Part shown: positions 1-9,836 of the stretch, piece by piece
Layout of the letters: each line of letters begins with the position of its first letter
Numbering within the stretch: the first letter of the stretch is position 1
From: Chytridium lagenaria
Taxonomy: Eukaryota; Chytridiomycota; Chytridiomycetes; Chytridiales; Chytridiaceae
DNA length: 36,317 nt
NCBI GenBank assembly: GCA_025449115.1
Contig: JAHLKC010000228.1
Location: forward strand, 1 to 36,317
Reading direction: 5' to 3'
The notes under the pieces: generated by a model
The model's database searches: none
What the model was told of the DNA's origin: nothing
The model's input: only the letters and a program-made list of their open reading frames with translations
Made by a program: the position numbers and the translations under genes

Positions 1-720
1 CATGGAGGAGATTAGTAAAATCGTTACGGGAGGTACTATGAGACACTTTTTTTAATTTAAAGATTAATATTTAAAACCTCCTCCTCAAAACCGACTAAAA
101 CGTATGATGACCAACTAGGACAAGAGAATGCCATTGTCGTGGTAGGTAGCGGCGTATCCTTCTTCTCGAAATCATCCGTTGCATCACGTATTCGCGGAAA
201 TGCAAAAGCGCTATTAAAAAGATCATGCGGTTCATCAGCAAAAAGAAAGCGTCACAATGCTAACGCAGGACGAGCGGCTGTCTTCATCAGTGTGTCCATG
301 CCAGCGTGTTCGGTAAGTCTAATCCTACTCACATATCAAAACCAACTCACCTTCTTTTGTTTTGGTATTCATCGTATCCATCATCATCAAAGGGACAACT
401 TGAAGAACGTAAAGTCTAGTCAAAGAGTCCGTATCCACTCAGTGTTGCATTGCAAGAATTGCTTCACTACGTGGAACAGAGACTTTATGGCGTCCATTGT
501 CATCATGCTGTGCTGCATCGCTCAAGCTCAAGGGAGGCAGCACCCTCTCACGGCCAGTTCCTCGCCGATCAGCAGAACGACATTACAAGCCCCGTAACGC
601 CTATAACACCCTTTTTATTACTTTACACCACCCCCTTTATTACATTTGTGGCCCTACTTCTCCTTTTGGGAATAGAGGCAAAAACTCTTGTAAGTAGACT
701 TGTTCTACATGTATGACATA
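1..720 (+). other. Weak coding traces, unidentified
   Basis: I recognise no family here. On the plus strand an open frame from about 58 to 312 can join in phase, through a GTAAGT donor at 313 and a TCTAG acceptor at 419, to a second open frame from 420 to 716. The second part reads like protein (for example ALQELLHYVEQRLYGVHCHH) before a hydrophobic tail. No initiator ATG lies in the first frame near its start, and the window edge may cut the gene. A short ATG frame at 2-55 could be an upstream exon. This could equally be chance ORFs. Confidence 0.2.
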
Positions 721-2016
721 AGAATACAGTTGACAGCTTCACTTCTCATCGATATTATTTATTCCGTGGGTTTCTTTATGTATCACCTCATAATCATATA
801 GGTAGACTCAAAGTATAGATAAAACTAAAAATAAATAACAAAATGCATTACTTTGTACATATCCATACGGCGAATAAATAATATGATAATATTCCTACGC
901 AACTTTCTATAACAAGGCAATACTTATTTTGCTTCTTCTTTTTCAACTTTTATTTACTTTATCACCCTTTTCGCTATGCATAAAATTATGCATGGTTTTC
1001 AAGTCCTACGTCCAACTCCAAGTAGGTGATAGGTTATCTGGCTTGTAAAATACCAAGAACAAAAAATTCGTTCCTGCAACCTGAAACAAAAACGAGACTT
1101 TCAAAAGTTTACAGGCGCGCTCCAAGAGAATTCCTTGAAGCCCCAACCCTCGCCTTCCCGTATGGACCCTGAAACAAGTGAGAAAAACCGACAATAATGA
1201 AACTTGTCTGGCAAGACTTTGCGAAAAGGGGTGAGTAGAAAAATGAACTCTTGTAGCCTCCATAATAACTGAAATCACAGACCATGCGACTTATTCCCAG
1301 ACGCGTTTGAAAAACGTTTCAGGTTCCCTAGGCTCTTCCTAAACAACGGGCTTTTGCAATTCATAGTAAAAACTGTGAGCTTATCTAGATAATTATTAGC
1401 CATGTTCCAAGGAATATGACGATAACGTTTTGCCTAAACCAGACCCTGATATATATATTGGTTAACTTTTTTAACGACGTGATGAATTGTATCAATAAGA
1501 TCTTAAGTAAAAACCACTCACCATCCCAGCATGCGATTTTCAGCCCTGGAACAGTAGGATAAGTGTTGTAAATCAAGGACTTTTTATGTATATGTTAGGT
1601 GTGGACAAGGGAAAAGGAATAAATGTGATTTTGAATAAGGCGTGTAGTTAGATTAGCCACAGAATAGTACACAGGATAAAATGCGGAATAGTATGTTAAA
1701 AACATTACGATGAAGGGTAAGATATGGAATATAGATACAAGGGAACCACACCATAAATATTGATGTAGATAGTCCCTTTCCAAGCTTGGAACATTCTTAT
1801 TTAAATAAAAGTCATATATATCAAAGGCCTTTTTATAGACGGTGGGAGGTTATAGCAAATATACAGATGATTTCCACCATGAGAAAGTGCAAAAGTGGAT
1901 CATGTAGGCAGCACTTCTTTAAATACAGCACTTCTTTACACAAGATATATTTAAATAACAGGGGTTTGACTGAGATTATACAACAAAAGGAAGACAGATT
2001 CCGTAATCCTATACCT
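721..2016. other. AT-rich intergenic stretch
   Basis: About 1.3 kb with low GC content. Only short, mutually overlapping ORFs without recognisable motifs are present on either strand. I see no RNA gene, no repeat shared with the rest of the window and no splice-linked coding. It lies downstream of the minus-strand EI24-like gene, so it should include that gene's 3' untranslated region. Confidence 0.5.
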
Positions 2017-3378
2017 TCACTCTTCCTTCTCCTTCTTTGTAAACCGACCCAAAACATTCGAGAACCAACCATCCAATATCTCTGCCGTCTTCCTCGCCAC
2101 AGAATCAACAGGAAGCAATGATGTCGCCGCCGCCATCACCCCACTCTCCACATTTTCCGCACCACTGTAACTCTTCACAGTCTGTTCGCGAGGTCCCCCA
2201 TCAACGACATCCGTATCATCAAACAACTCCAGACACACGCGGGCCGCAGAGGCCTGTGATAGTCCAAAGAAAAGCGCAGGTCCGATGACAGGGATTTCGA
2301 GGAGCAAAAAAAAGGGTAGCGTGAATCCTGCGAGTACGGGTTCGTGTTTAAAGAACCATTGTCGTCGCTTTTTTTTAAAATGTCAGAATAACGTAAAAAA
2401 CGAGGGAGATGGGCTACCTGGAACATGTCCATTTTAGAACGACAAATGTAAGGTTCCATTAATTCACGTCGAGAGCACGGAAGGCGAGGAGGTTTCTAAG
2501 GAGACGGTTTTGGACAAAGCGGCCCCATGGTGGACTAATTAGGCCAAGCCCACAAATCCACATGGCAGGTTTCCATCCGATATGAAAACTGAGATAGACA
2601 AAGGTAGCTGCCGGCCAAGCCTGCCAAACAGAGTGTGAGCGAAAAATGAATGCAAATGAAGCGACAAAAGAAAGAAATGAGAAGGGGGCGGGTAAGACTC
2701 ACTAAACCACCGAGAATAGGCACTTTACTTGCCAGCCAAACGCAAGCTAGTATCCCCAATCGCTTTGCATAACGTCGCAGGTATGAAATCACACGAGCCA
2801 GTAAGCGACTCTCCCACTAGGTACCGTCTCCAACGACCGCGCAAACCGTAAGCAAAACCTCGCTCTTGACCCAGGTAAGGCAATTTCACCAGTAAACGTT
2901 TTCAGGGATTCAAAAAACACAAGATCAATAGGCTTTGGATACATATATCTTGAGACATTAGACATGAAGGATGGATGGGAGGGTTACCGTAAAAAGTATA
3001 AACCTGCATTCGGCATCATCACCAAGAACCAGAACATCATAGCATCAACCACACCAACGACATTATCTAAAACCCACATTGCCGTCTTCCCCGACACAAC
3101 CCCACGAAGGAGCGTAACGGCCATGTGATGCCATGCCCAACACCCAACAGTGTCAATGATGTGACCGCCACATACCCTAACGCGATGAGGAGAGGACGTC
3201 TGGACTTTGCGGAACGGAGAGCACGGACTACACCGTCTTGAGCGAGATGGATGCCGAGGATGATTGCTGATGGAGTCCATTTGTTGGGGGGTTGGGGTTG
3301 AGGCGGTGAGGTGGGTGGAGAGATGATGGGTGGTGCATTTGAGTCAGGGGGTGAAGGATGAGGTGATGGAGATGTCAT
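2017..3378 (-). CDS. EI24/RRT8-LDS-like multi-pass membrane protein
   Basis: Exons (minus strand) are about 3378-2988, 2808-2703, 2620-2418 and 2367-2017. The N-terminus (MTSPSPHPSPPDSN) is proline-rich. Hydrophobic helices follow around TAMWVLDNVV...AMMFWFLVMMPNAG, LGILACVWLASKVPILGGL and GFTLPFFLLLEIPVIGPALF, and the tail is acidic and charged, ending KKEKEE. The order of helices, an R-E-L-M-E-P-Y segment and the closing glycine/proline-rich helix resemble fungal EI24-like proteins (the RRT8/LDS lipid-droplet and spore-wall group); that identification is from memory and unchecked. Three frame changes are needed, near 3110, near 2480 and near 2810. The first two look like one missing base each. 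Good splice sites, such as the 50-nt intron before 2367, argue that the gene is real. The DIRS element begins only 21 bp upstream of the ATG. Confidence 0.55.
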
Positions 3379-3414
3379 GAATTCAATTGTTGTGGGATGT
3401 TTAGATCGTCAGTC

Positions 3415-3542
3415 GGCCCAGGTGCTGATAAAGCTAATTCTATTCGCTCTAGTGAGCACTTTTGTCAAAGGGAAAAACAGAATAGAAATACCCAAAATAA
3501 AAGTGATACAAGGTCAACTTTTCTTTCGCTCAGAAAAAATCT
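3415..3542 (+). repeat. DIRS left inverted terminal repeat
   Basis: It is the reverse complement of 9566-9694 over about 128 bases. The only difference I can see is one G missing in a G run near 3421 (two G here, three in the right copy). The small ORF spanning 3397-3618 is a by-product of this repeat; its mirror appears at the right end. Confidence 0.92.
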
Positions 3543-4242
3543 TCTGACAGGCACTCGCGTAAGCGACGTTCACCCCTGTTACAGCACTAAGATTATAATT
3601 ACTCACTCTCCACCTTAGGATCATTCGTGATCTTATACGGTCAACTACACGTTTCGACCCATCAGGTCAGACACCAGAACAACGGATTTTTGAAGTCCTG
3701 ATACACACGTTGGTTGTGTAAGTGGTCCTGGTTTTTACTCCATCGAGGCTGATCGTTGTTATCCCAACCTTTCAGTTCGATCCGGAAAGAAGGAGTTCTT
3801 CTCGTCTCCTTGTTCAACTACCCACCGGAAACACGCCATCCATCAGGTTGGTTTACCACTGGGCCTTGTCGTCGCGGGGAGTCTTTTGACTGATTTTTTG
3901 TATCATAGATACATATCCTTCGACACGGATTATCTACGAATCCTTCTCAGTTGAACCGACACTCTCACGTTCGTGCCCTCACGGTGAGTCTGTCCACACA
4001 TTCTATTTTGGGCTTCCCTTCTGATCAGTGATCAGCGGTTGGATCCATCATAAATGTAGCTCGTTACATGGAGGCTAACCATGGCTCCTCTTTTCATAGT
4101 GATAAGGCGCCCCCAACATCATTGACGAGCACTCTCATTGGAACACGATACTATTTACCGATTGTTCCCGTGAGTTTTTCATATCATATACCTACCTCCT
4201 CGTCGCTTCGTTCTCACCCTGTTTGCGACTGTAGGTGGGCAT
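3543..4242 (+). other. DIRS 5' leader
   Basis: About 700 bp between the left terminal repeat and the first gag-like codons. I see no long ORF and no internal repeat. Several GT...AG pairs are possible, for example acceptor-like pyrimidine stretches near 4230, so a spliced leader cannot be excluded. Confidence 0.4.
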
Positions 4243-5450
4243 CATGAATTTTCAGCCTTCTTTTTATTCGATGCCCCCATATGGGCGCCGTGGTATCCTC
4301 CACCTCCACCACCAGCGGGGTGGGGTTTTCCGGCAGCGATGCCAGGGATGGCCATGCCTTTTCCACCGCCACCCCCACCTACATTTATCCCCGTCGCCTC
4401 TGAGCCAGTATCGGGCCCTTTCACCCTCTCCGGGAAGTCTCGGAAGAAAGCCCGCACGATTGTCATCCCCCCGGTTTCTGCCGTACAAGCTGTCAAAGCT
4501 CGTCCTTCAAACCAGGGTACAATCAAGAAGCAAAAGCGTCCACCTAGTCCGGACCCAGTGCCATCACAGAAGCGGATCAAGGCACCCGGAGTTCCTATCG
4601 TCATCACCGACATTTCAGATTCGTCTGACAAGGAGTTGTTAGACACGGAGACTACCGAGGTGGTTGGGACACCGATGACATCACGGCTGAGGCCACGGAT
4701 GATGACGGTGATCAGTCGGTGGATTTAGATAAGCCGTTGGATCCAGAAAAGTCCGACGAGGAGGATAAATCCGAAGTGGACGAGGAGGACACGGTCATCA
4801 ACGTCAACGACGAGTCGATCACGGTTCGCCTTTTCTCAAGTAATTCGATATTACCATGCAACGAGGAATTAGCCTCGATGCTATATGGGGTGTATTCGAC
4901 CGTCCTTTGGAGGGTCGGGCTCTATCCACCTTAAAAACGACGTTTACCACGCGTGGAGGCACTTTCGTCGTTCTCTTGTCCGGCACGTAATGCAGAGACC
5001 GAGAAGCTCCTTCAACCACCCAAGGACAAGGAGAAACTCTCGGCAGCCCTAAAACCCTTGAAGATAACCTCGGACCTGGCTTTGGAAAGTTTCAAATTGG
5101 AGGCGGCGCAACGCTCTCAGATATCCACTCTGGTTGCGGCAGCAAATTCGGGGATGCTACAGCGGTACGCAAGGAGTTGACCCTACTCAACGATTTATCG
5201 GCCAATCTCTTGAAATATCGTCAACATCTGCTGGCAGACGCGACAGTCAAGCTTCGTACGCAATACTTCGAACATTTCCCGCGTTCAACAGCTCTCGCCA
5301 AACGCTTTGCCGAACAAACTCCCATTGGTTTCGACTTAGAGGCTGCATCCTTGGCTGGGAATTATCGAGCTCTGGATGCTACACTCGCCTCGTTAAACCA
5401 GACTTTTATGCTGGAGAATTTGACAAAACACTCTTCCCAGCAGTTTATTT
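4243..5450 (+). CDS. DIRS ORF1, gag-like protein (frame-broken)
   Basis: The likely start is the ATG at 4243 (MNFQPSFYS), followed by a tryptophan/proline-rich segment with PPPPPP runs to about 4395. A basic stretch (SGKSRKKAR, KKQKRPPSP) and then a strongly acidic tract (DEEDKSEVDEEDTV) at about 4740-4800 come next. The last part, about 4980-5420, is helical (LNDLSANLLKYRQHLLADAT). Reading it as one protein needs frame changes near 4280, 4668, 4890-4950 and 5140. No zinc knuckle was seen. Assignment as gag-like rests on its position before the RT and its composition, as in other DIRS elements; nothing identifies its function directly. Confidence 0.5.
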
Positions 5451-5699
5451 CGGTCCAGCCCCCACCACGGCACCGGTCGCGGTGGGGGCCGGCATTTTCG
5501 GCAAGGGTCCTCCAGACCTGCACCCCGCAACGGCAGGGGCGGTTATCGTGGAGGACGCATTTCCAATTCACGAGGAAGGGGAAACAGTCAAAGTTACCGC
5601 CCCCAGCACTCGGAATCGACAAAGCCCAAGGATCGCGAATAACGACAGCACCGTCATCTCCACCACCCTCCGTCATGCCAAAGCCGATGCCGGCCGCAG

Positions 5700-7670
5700 A
5701 CTCTCCTGCTTGGGAGGAAGGCGAAATCCCCGCCACGTTGGCGGATCTCCTCCTCCCATCTTCTCAAGCTCGCAGCTGGTGGAAGATTTGGACGGATACT
5801 TGGAAGATATGGGTCAGTCGGATGAGGGTGGACGATGGCTGGATCTCATTACCGTCCCAGCCATCCAACACCTCACGGTGTACAACGGGATGGTGGAGGA
5901 TCGTCCCGGAGTCTTGGCTGTTCGAGACGATCACCAAGATATCCGCGATACAGGACCCGGCCCTCCGTTCCTCTTGGCTCGAACGTATGTTTCCCCACCC
6001 ACGACCAGATATCCTGGTGGGGGTCGCTTACAACACTTTCACGAGGAATGGACTCGCATGGGGGCAGATCCCCATTGCGTTCGAATCCTCAAGGACGGAC
6101 TTCGATTCGAGTGGGCTCACTACCCCCCCCGTCAAGATCCTTCTTTTCGTCGCCCTCGTCCAATGCCGGAACGGGAGAGGACCATTCTCCTCGGGAAGAC
6201 ATCCGAATACGTGTCGAAGGGTTGCTTCCAGGATATCACATCAACAGTCCAGCAACTTCAACAGGCTCATCCACGGCAGTCTCTCCCACACGGATGGCTG
6301 ATCCAACCTACTTTTGTGATAGAACAAAAGGACAAGTGGCGCCAGATTGGCGATTTTCGTCAACTCAATCAGCAGATGACGCGATCCCATTTCAAGATGA
6401 ACACCTTACGGACAATCCGGTCCTTCATGGCGGCCCATCAGTTCCTTTCTGGCCTGGACGTTGCAGACGCTTACCTTCACGTTCCCCTACACCGACGCGA
6501 ATGGAATCGGTGTCTTCTGCAAGGAGCGGGACGTGTATGGAGAGTGCTGGTGATGCTATTTGGCTTCCACAACGCACCCCACATATTTACCATGCTGATG
6601 AAACAACCCCTGAAGATACTTCGTTTCAACGGTTTTCCCACGGTGGATTATATCGACGACATCGAATTTGCCGGGATCACCCTACACGACACATCAGTGG
6701 GGATATTGACGGGAATCCGCTTGCTTCAGACACTAGGATGGCTCTTGAAGTGGTCAAAAGCAGAAATCCCCCCCTTCCTCGCCGAACATTCGTGGGACTC
6801 GATTGGGATTTAAAGCAGGCTCTCATTCTCCTACCACCCTCTCGGTTGAAGGGTCTTCGTGCTACACTCCTCGCCGCCAGTCGCAGAGCTTCCCTCCCGC
6901 TCCGACAGACCGCACGGGTGTTGGGTGTGGCCAACGCAGCGGCAATCGCGATTCCCGCACTCAATGCCTACCTACGTCCTCTCCAACGGCGCTCACAACA
7001 CAGCATTGGATTTGGCAATGCGATCTCGGGGTCGGACCGGATTACGTCAGATGTGGACGCGTTATTACGTCTCGCTTTCCGGTCCCCTTCGCCAGAAACT
7101 TCAAGAAATGACGATATTCCTGCAGGACTGGAATGGAACCAGCATCCTACCTCGTCCCGCCGATTTGAGGATTTTCGCGGATGCGACCCCCAACTCAGGA
7201 TGGGGGGGTCATGTTTGGGATCCCTCGACGCAACACCTTCTTCGAGTCGGCGAGCGTTGGAGCCCCAGATTACTTCAGCTCTACTTTCCGGATCTTCCGA
7301 CACCCTCCATTCAATCGGCGATCCGGTCCGCACTCTGGGGAAGTTAATTTCCAACAATGTCCTGGAGGCCATCGCTCAGGATCGATCGGTTGTCCTCCTC
7401 CAGAGACTGGGTGTCAATTTCACGAAGAAACATGTTCTCCACATGTCCGACAACACGCCGACGGTCTGGTACATCAACCGCGCCGGTGGCACTCGCTCTC
7501 TCCGCCTCTCGTTGGTCGCAGAGCGTCTGTTTTGTCGTTATCAGGCCCTCCAGTCCACGTGCTCAGCGGAACACATCGCCGGGGAACTCAACATCATAGC
7601 CGACGACGACTCTCGTGCCCGCCCGACCCTTTGGGATGGGCACTGGCTCGACATCTTTTTTCTCGGATAG
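5700..7670 (+). CDS. DIRS reverse transcriptase-RNase H (frame-broken)
   Basis: The RT blocks appear in order: DKWRQIGDFRQLNQQM at about 6330-6378; the first catalytic Asp in LSGLDVADAYLHVPLHRREW at about 6448-6507; MLFGFHNAPHIF at about 6553-6590; the catalytic pair in DYIDDIEFAG at about 6646-6675; then KWSKAE and FVGLDWDLKQ. RNase H follows with IFADATPNSGWGG at about 7170-7210, MSDNTPTVWYINRAGG at about 7444-7490 and the His/Asp segment AEHIAGELNIIADDDS near 7568-7612. Frame changes fall at the seven-C run near 6770, near 7000, in the four-G run near 7335 and in the six-T run near 7655; all but the one near 7000 look like one missing base. Because all catalytic residues are kept, the copy may be intact in the cell and broken only in this sequence. 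Confidence 0.85.
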
Positions 7671-9147
7671 ATCAACGTTGGGGGCCTCATTCGGTGGACC
7701 TGTTCTCGTCAGGCACAAATTCTCGGCTCCCTCGCTACTGCACATTGGATCGGAAGGATCGGTCCTCATTGATGGTCAACGCGATGTTCCTCCCGTGGGG
7801 ACCGGAGAACGCGTGGATCAACCCACCCTGGATATTGATTCACGCGATCCTCACGAAGTTGATTGTCGACAAAGCGACAGCCACGCTCCTGACGCCTCAT
7901 TGGCCCACCCAATCGTGGTGGCCTCTCTTACTGCGCATGACGATCGACATCCCCTTTCTACTCCTATCACACCCGACGAATTGGGAGGTGGGGGAATTCG
8001 ATCCTGCACGTCTTCCGAACGGATCGATCGTTATCTGGCGGATATGTGGCGCATCCAAGGTTTCACAGATGTTCCGCAGGAAACTAAGAACCTCATGGCC
8101 AGACGGTGGTCTTCTGACACGATCAAGGCCGATGCCCGGAACTGGGACTCGTATCTTTCTTGGTGTCGTCGACGGGGTGTCCATCCCGACACTTCCACTG
8201 TGTCCGACTGGTTAACATTCTTCACACATCTTTTTGAAGAAGGACGCACCGGGGACTACATCAGCAAGCACCGAGCAACGTTAGCTAAGGTGTTCCCCTC
8301 ATCCAGACCGGCGTTCACATCAATTGCCGAATACCCCGAATTTAAGCACATCATCGGGGGGATCATCAGGGAACGCCCGCATGCTCCAAAGGGTCATTTT
8401 GAGGCTTTTGACCCGGAGTTATTATACTTGTACGTCGTGACGGCCCTTTCACCCAACCACCACTCGTCCTTAGATCCTACAGTGTGCAACGAGGATGTGG
8501 ATGTATCCTACGAAAATCACCTATGTGTCAAGTTCAACATTCTGATGCATCTCCTCGACAAACAACGCACCTCCGACGTTACAAACGTTTTGGCCGACGG
8601 CTTGCGTGTCCTGCCGGATGCTATTTGCTATCAGCTCTACCGAGGCAAAGGTTGGCGCCCAGGGCACCCCGATTGCCGCATTCGTTACGTCCCTCGCATC
8701 CTCGACCCACCGGGACTTGACGTGGGAACGCTGGTAGACCGCATCATCGTTCGGACGGCACAATGGCGGGATCCACAATCCATTAAATTCCTGGACACCG
8801 GTCCCAACCTTCATTCGTTCCTCTTGCTCCATCCGAAGACGCATCAGGGCACGATCAACGCAAACACTCTCGCCCGCCAGACAAAGGAGCATATGCGCCG
8901 CGCAGGAATTCCCGAACCTTTCACGACCCACAGCATCACACACGCGGTGGCCACAGCGCAGACCATCGTCGGCATTCCCGAAGGACACGTTAATAGCGGC
9001 CGCTGGCGTTCCGTCCCTGTGATGCGGGCCCACTACATCGCCAAGGCTCGTCATCTGTGGCGCCCAGCCGACTTCGTCCCACTCCACTTTGTTACCGCGC
9101 GTCCGTTCGGCTGGCAGGGCGACCAACCCCCACCTGACGTGTCCTAA
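7615..9147 (+). CDS. DIRS tyrosine recombinase
   Basis: The frame is open for 510 codons. The recognisable protein begins near 7990 (SERIDRYLADMWRIQGF), and the N-terminal 120 codons overlap the methyltransferase-like frame, so the true start is uncertain. The core-binding part includes NWDSYLSWCRRRGVHPDT. The catalytic part has the first Arg in LLDKQRTSDVTNV at about 8548-8590, then HSITHAVATA at about 8929-8960, GRWRSVPVMRAHYI at about 8998-9040 with the candidate nucleophile Tyr. In the usual HxxR box the Arg position reads Thr (HSIT), which would be expected to weaken or abolish activity unless it is a sequence error. The product would integrate the circular cDNA. Confidence 0.8.
   Translation: MPARPFGMGTGSTSFFSDRSTLGASFGGPVLVRHKFSAPSLLHIGSEGSVLIDGQRDVPPVGTGERVDQPTLDIDSRDPHEVDCRQSDSHAPDASLAHPIVVASLTAHDDRHPLSTPITPDELGGGGIRSCTSSERIDRYLADMWRIQGFTDVPQETKNLMARRWSSDTIKADARNWDSYLSWCRRRGVHPDTSTVSDWLTFFTHLFEEGRTGDYISKHRATLAKVFPSSRPAFTSIAEYPEFKHIIGGIIRERPHAPKGHFEAFDPELLYLYVVTALSPNHHSSLDPTVCNEDVDVSYENHLCVKFNILMHLLDKQRTSDVTNVLADGLRVLPDAICYQLYRGKGWRPGHPDCRIRYVPRILDPPGLDVGTLVDRIIVRTAQWRDPQSIKFLDTGPNLHSFLLLHPKTHQGTINANTLARQTKEHMRRAGIPEPFTTHSITHAVATAQTIVGIPEGHVNSGRWRSVPVMRAHYIAKARHLWRPADFVPLHFVTARPFGWQGDQPPPDVS
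7655..7980 (+). CDS. DIRS methyltransferase-like domain after RNase H
   Basis: This is read in the frame following the break near 7655: RWGPHSVDLFSSGTNSRLPR, then NAWINPPWILIHAI and LTPHWPTQSWWPLLLRM. It matches the conserved block that follows RNase H in DIRS elements and is usually described as related to N6-adenine (Dam-type) methyltransferases; the NPPW tetrapeptide fits the (D/N)PP(Y/W) motif of that family. Whether it methylates DNA cannot be told from sequence. It overlaps the start of the recombinase frame, which is normal for these compact elements. Confidence 0.6.
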
Positions 9148-9176
9148 CAGCGCCCTAATATCCCGGTGACAAAGTT

Positions 9177-9272
9177 GCACCCTGGGCCGACTGACGATCT
9201 AAACTGTTACGTCCCAGGAATACCTGGACTGGGTTAGTCTGTTTAGGAGGAAGAGAGGCCCAGGGTGCTGAT
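9177..9272. repeat. DIRS internal complementary region
   Basis: Bases 9177-9204 are the reverse complement of the left terminus (from 3399 inward) and 9205-9272 the reverse complement of the right terminus (from 9746 inward). The two meet without extra bases. Both halves carry GGG where the actual left terminus carries GG, so the missing G at the left end is the deviation. Confidence 0.92.
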
Positions 9273-9565
9273 CCCACCGCCGTCTTCGCCTCCCACCCCG
9301 CACTTCGGCCTCGCTCTTCCCAATCTTTCTTTCTAGTCGTCCTTTTCCTACGGGCAGCTTTTTAGTTGAAGGGGGTCATAGTTGTTTAGTCTTACTATTT
9401 TACGTTTCACGAGGTCGATAGCTTTTCTTACCGATTTCCACATGTTTTTGTTAGCGCGAATTTCTCACTTCCTTTATGTGATCTTCAATTTTTGGTCTTT
9501 ACATGTGTGTTTTTTTCTCTTCCTTTTACGGAGTGTCCTTCTCTTTCGCTTGGACCTGTTCATTC

Positions 9566-9694
9566 AGATTTTTTCTGAGCGAAAGAAAAGTTGACCTTGT
9601 ATCACTTTTATTTTGGGTATTTCTATTCTGTTTTTCCCTTTGACAAAAGTGCTCACTAGAGCGAATAGAATTAGCTTTATCAGCACCCTGGGCC
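9566..9694 (-). repeat. DIRS right inverted terminal repeat
   Basis: It is the mirror of 3415-3542. Beyond it, 9695-9746 is the right extension, found inverted in the internal complementary region. The ORF read from 9777 to 9526 on the minus strand is a consequence of this repeat and not a gene. The stretch 9273-9565 between the internal region and this repeat holds no gene I can see. Confidence 0.92.
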
Positions 9695-9836
9695 TCTCTT
9701 CCTCCTAAACAGACTAACCCAGTCCAGGTATTCCTGGGACGTAACAAACACAAAAAGAAGGGATCACGTTTACTCAAGTTTATTCACACTTGTGTACGTT
9801 ATCTCAAAATGTATCCAATAATACGGGGTTGTTTTT

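Larger units (their letters stand above)
3399..9746 (+). mobile_element. Complete DIRS-type tyrosine-recombinase retrotransposon
   Basis: The element is about 6.35 kb. Its inverted terminal repeats are at 3415-3542 and 9566-9694, with a 16-bp left extension and a 52-bp right extension. The internal complementary region at 9177-9272 is the reverse complement of the left end followed directly by the reverse complement of the right end, meeting at 9204/9205. That is the DIRS hallmark thought to template a circular intermediate, and it fixes the outer ends at 3399 and 9746. Coding order on the plus strand is gag-like, reverse transcriptase-RNase H, methyltransferase-like domain, tyrosine recombinase. 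No target-site duplication is visible, as expected for a YR element. Several 1-base frame changes break the coding regions. Confidence 0.9.

Noticed and set aside
3397..3618. ORF of 73 codons, nearly repeated on the other strand at 9777-9526
   Set aside because: Both are readings of the DIRS inverted terminal repeats in opposite directions, not genes.
4242..4646. Minus-strand 134-codon ORF across the DIRS gag-like region
   Set aside because: Glycine-rich composition is the antisense of the proline-rich gag-like N-terminus; no motif and no context.
6750..7670. Programmed ribosomal frameshifting as explanation for the RT/RNase H frame changes
   Set aside because: There are several changes in varying places, some inside a conserved domain, and similar breaks occur in host genes; an indel explanation is simpler.
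8521..9180. Minus-strand 219-codon ORF opposite the DIRS recombinase
   Set aside because: Antisense shadow of a conserved, correctly placed recombinase; no motif of its own.
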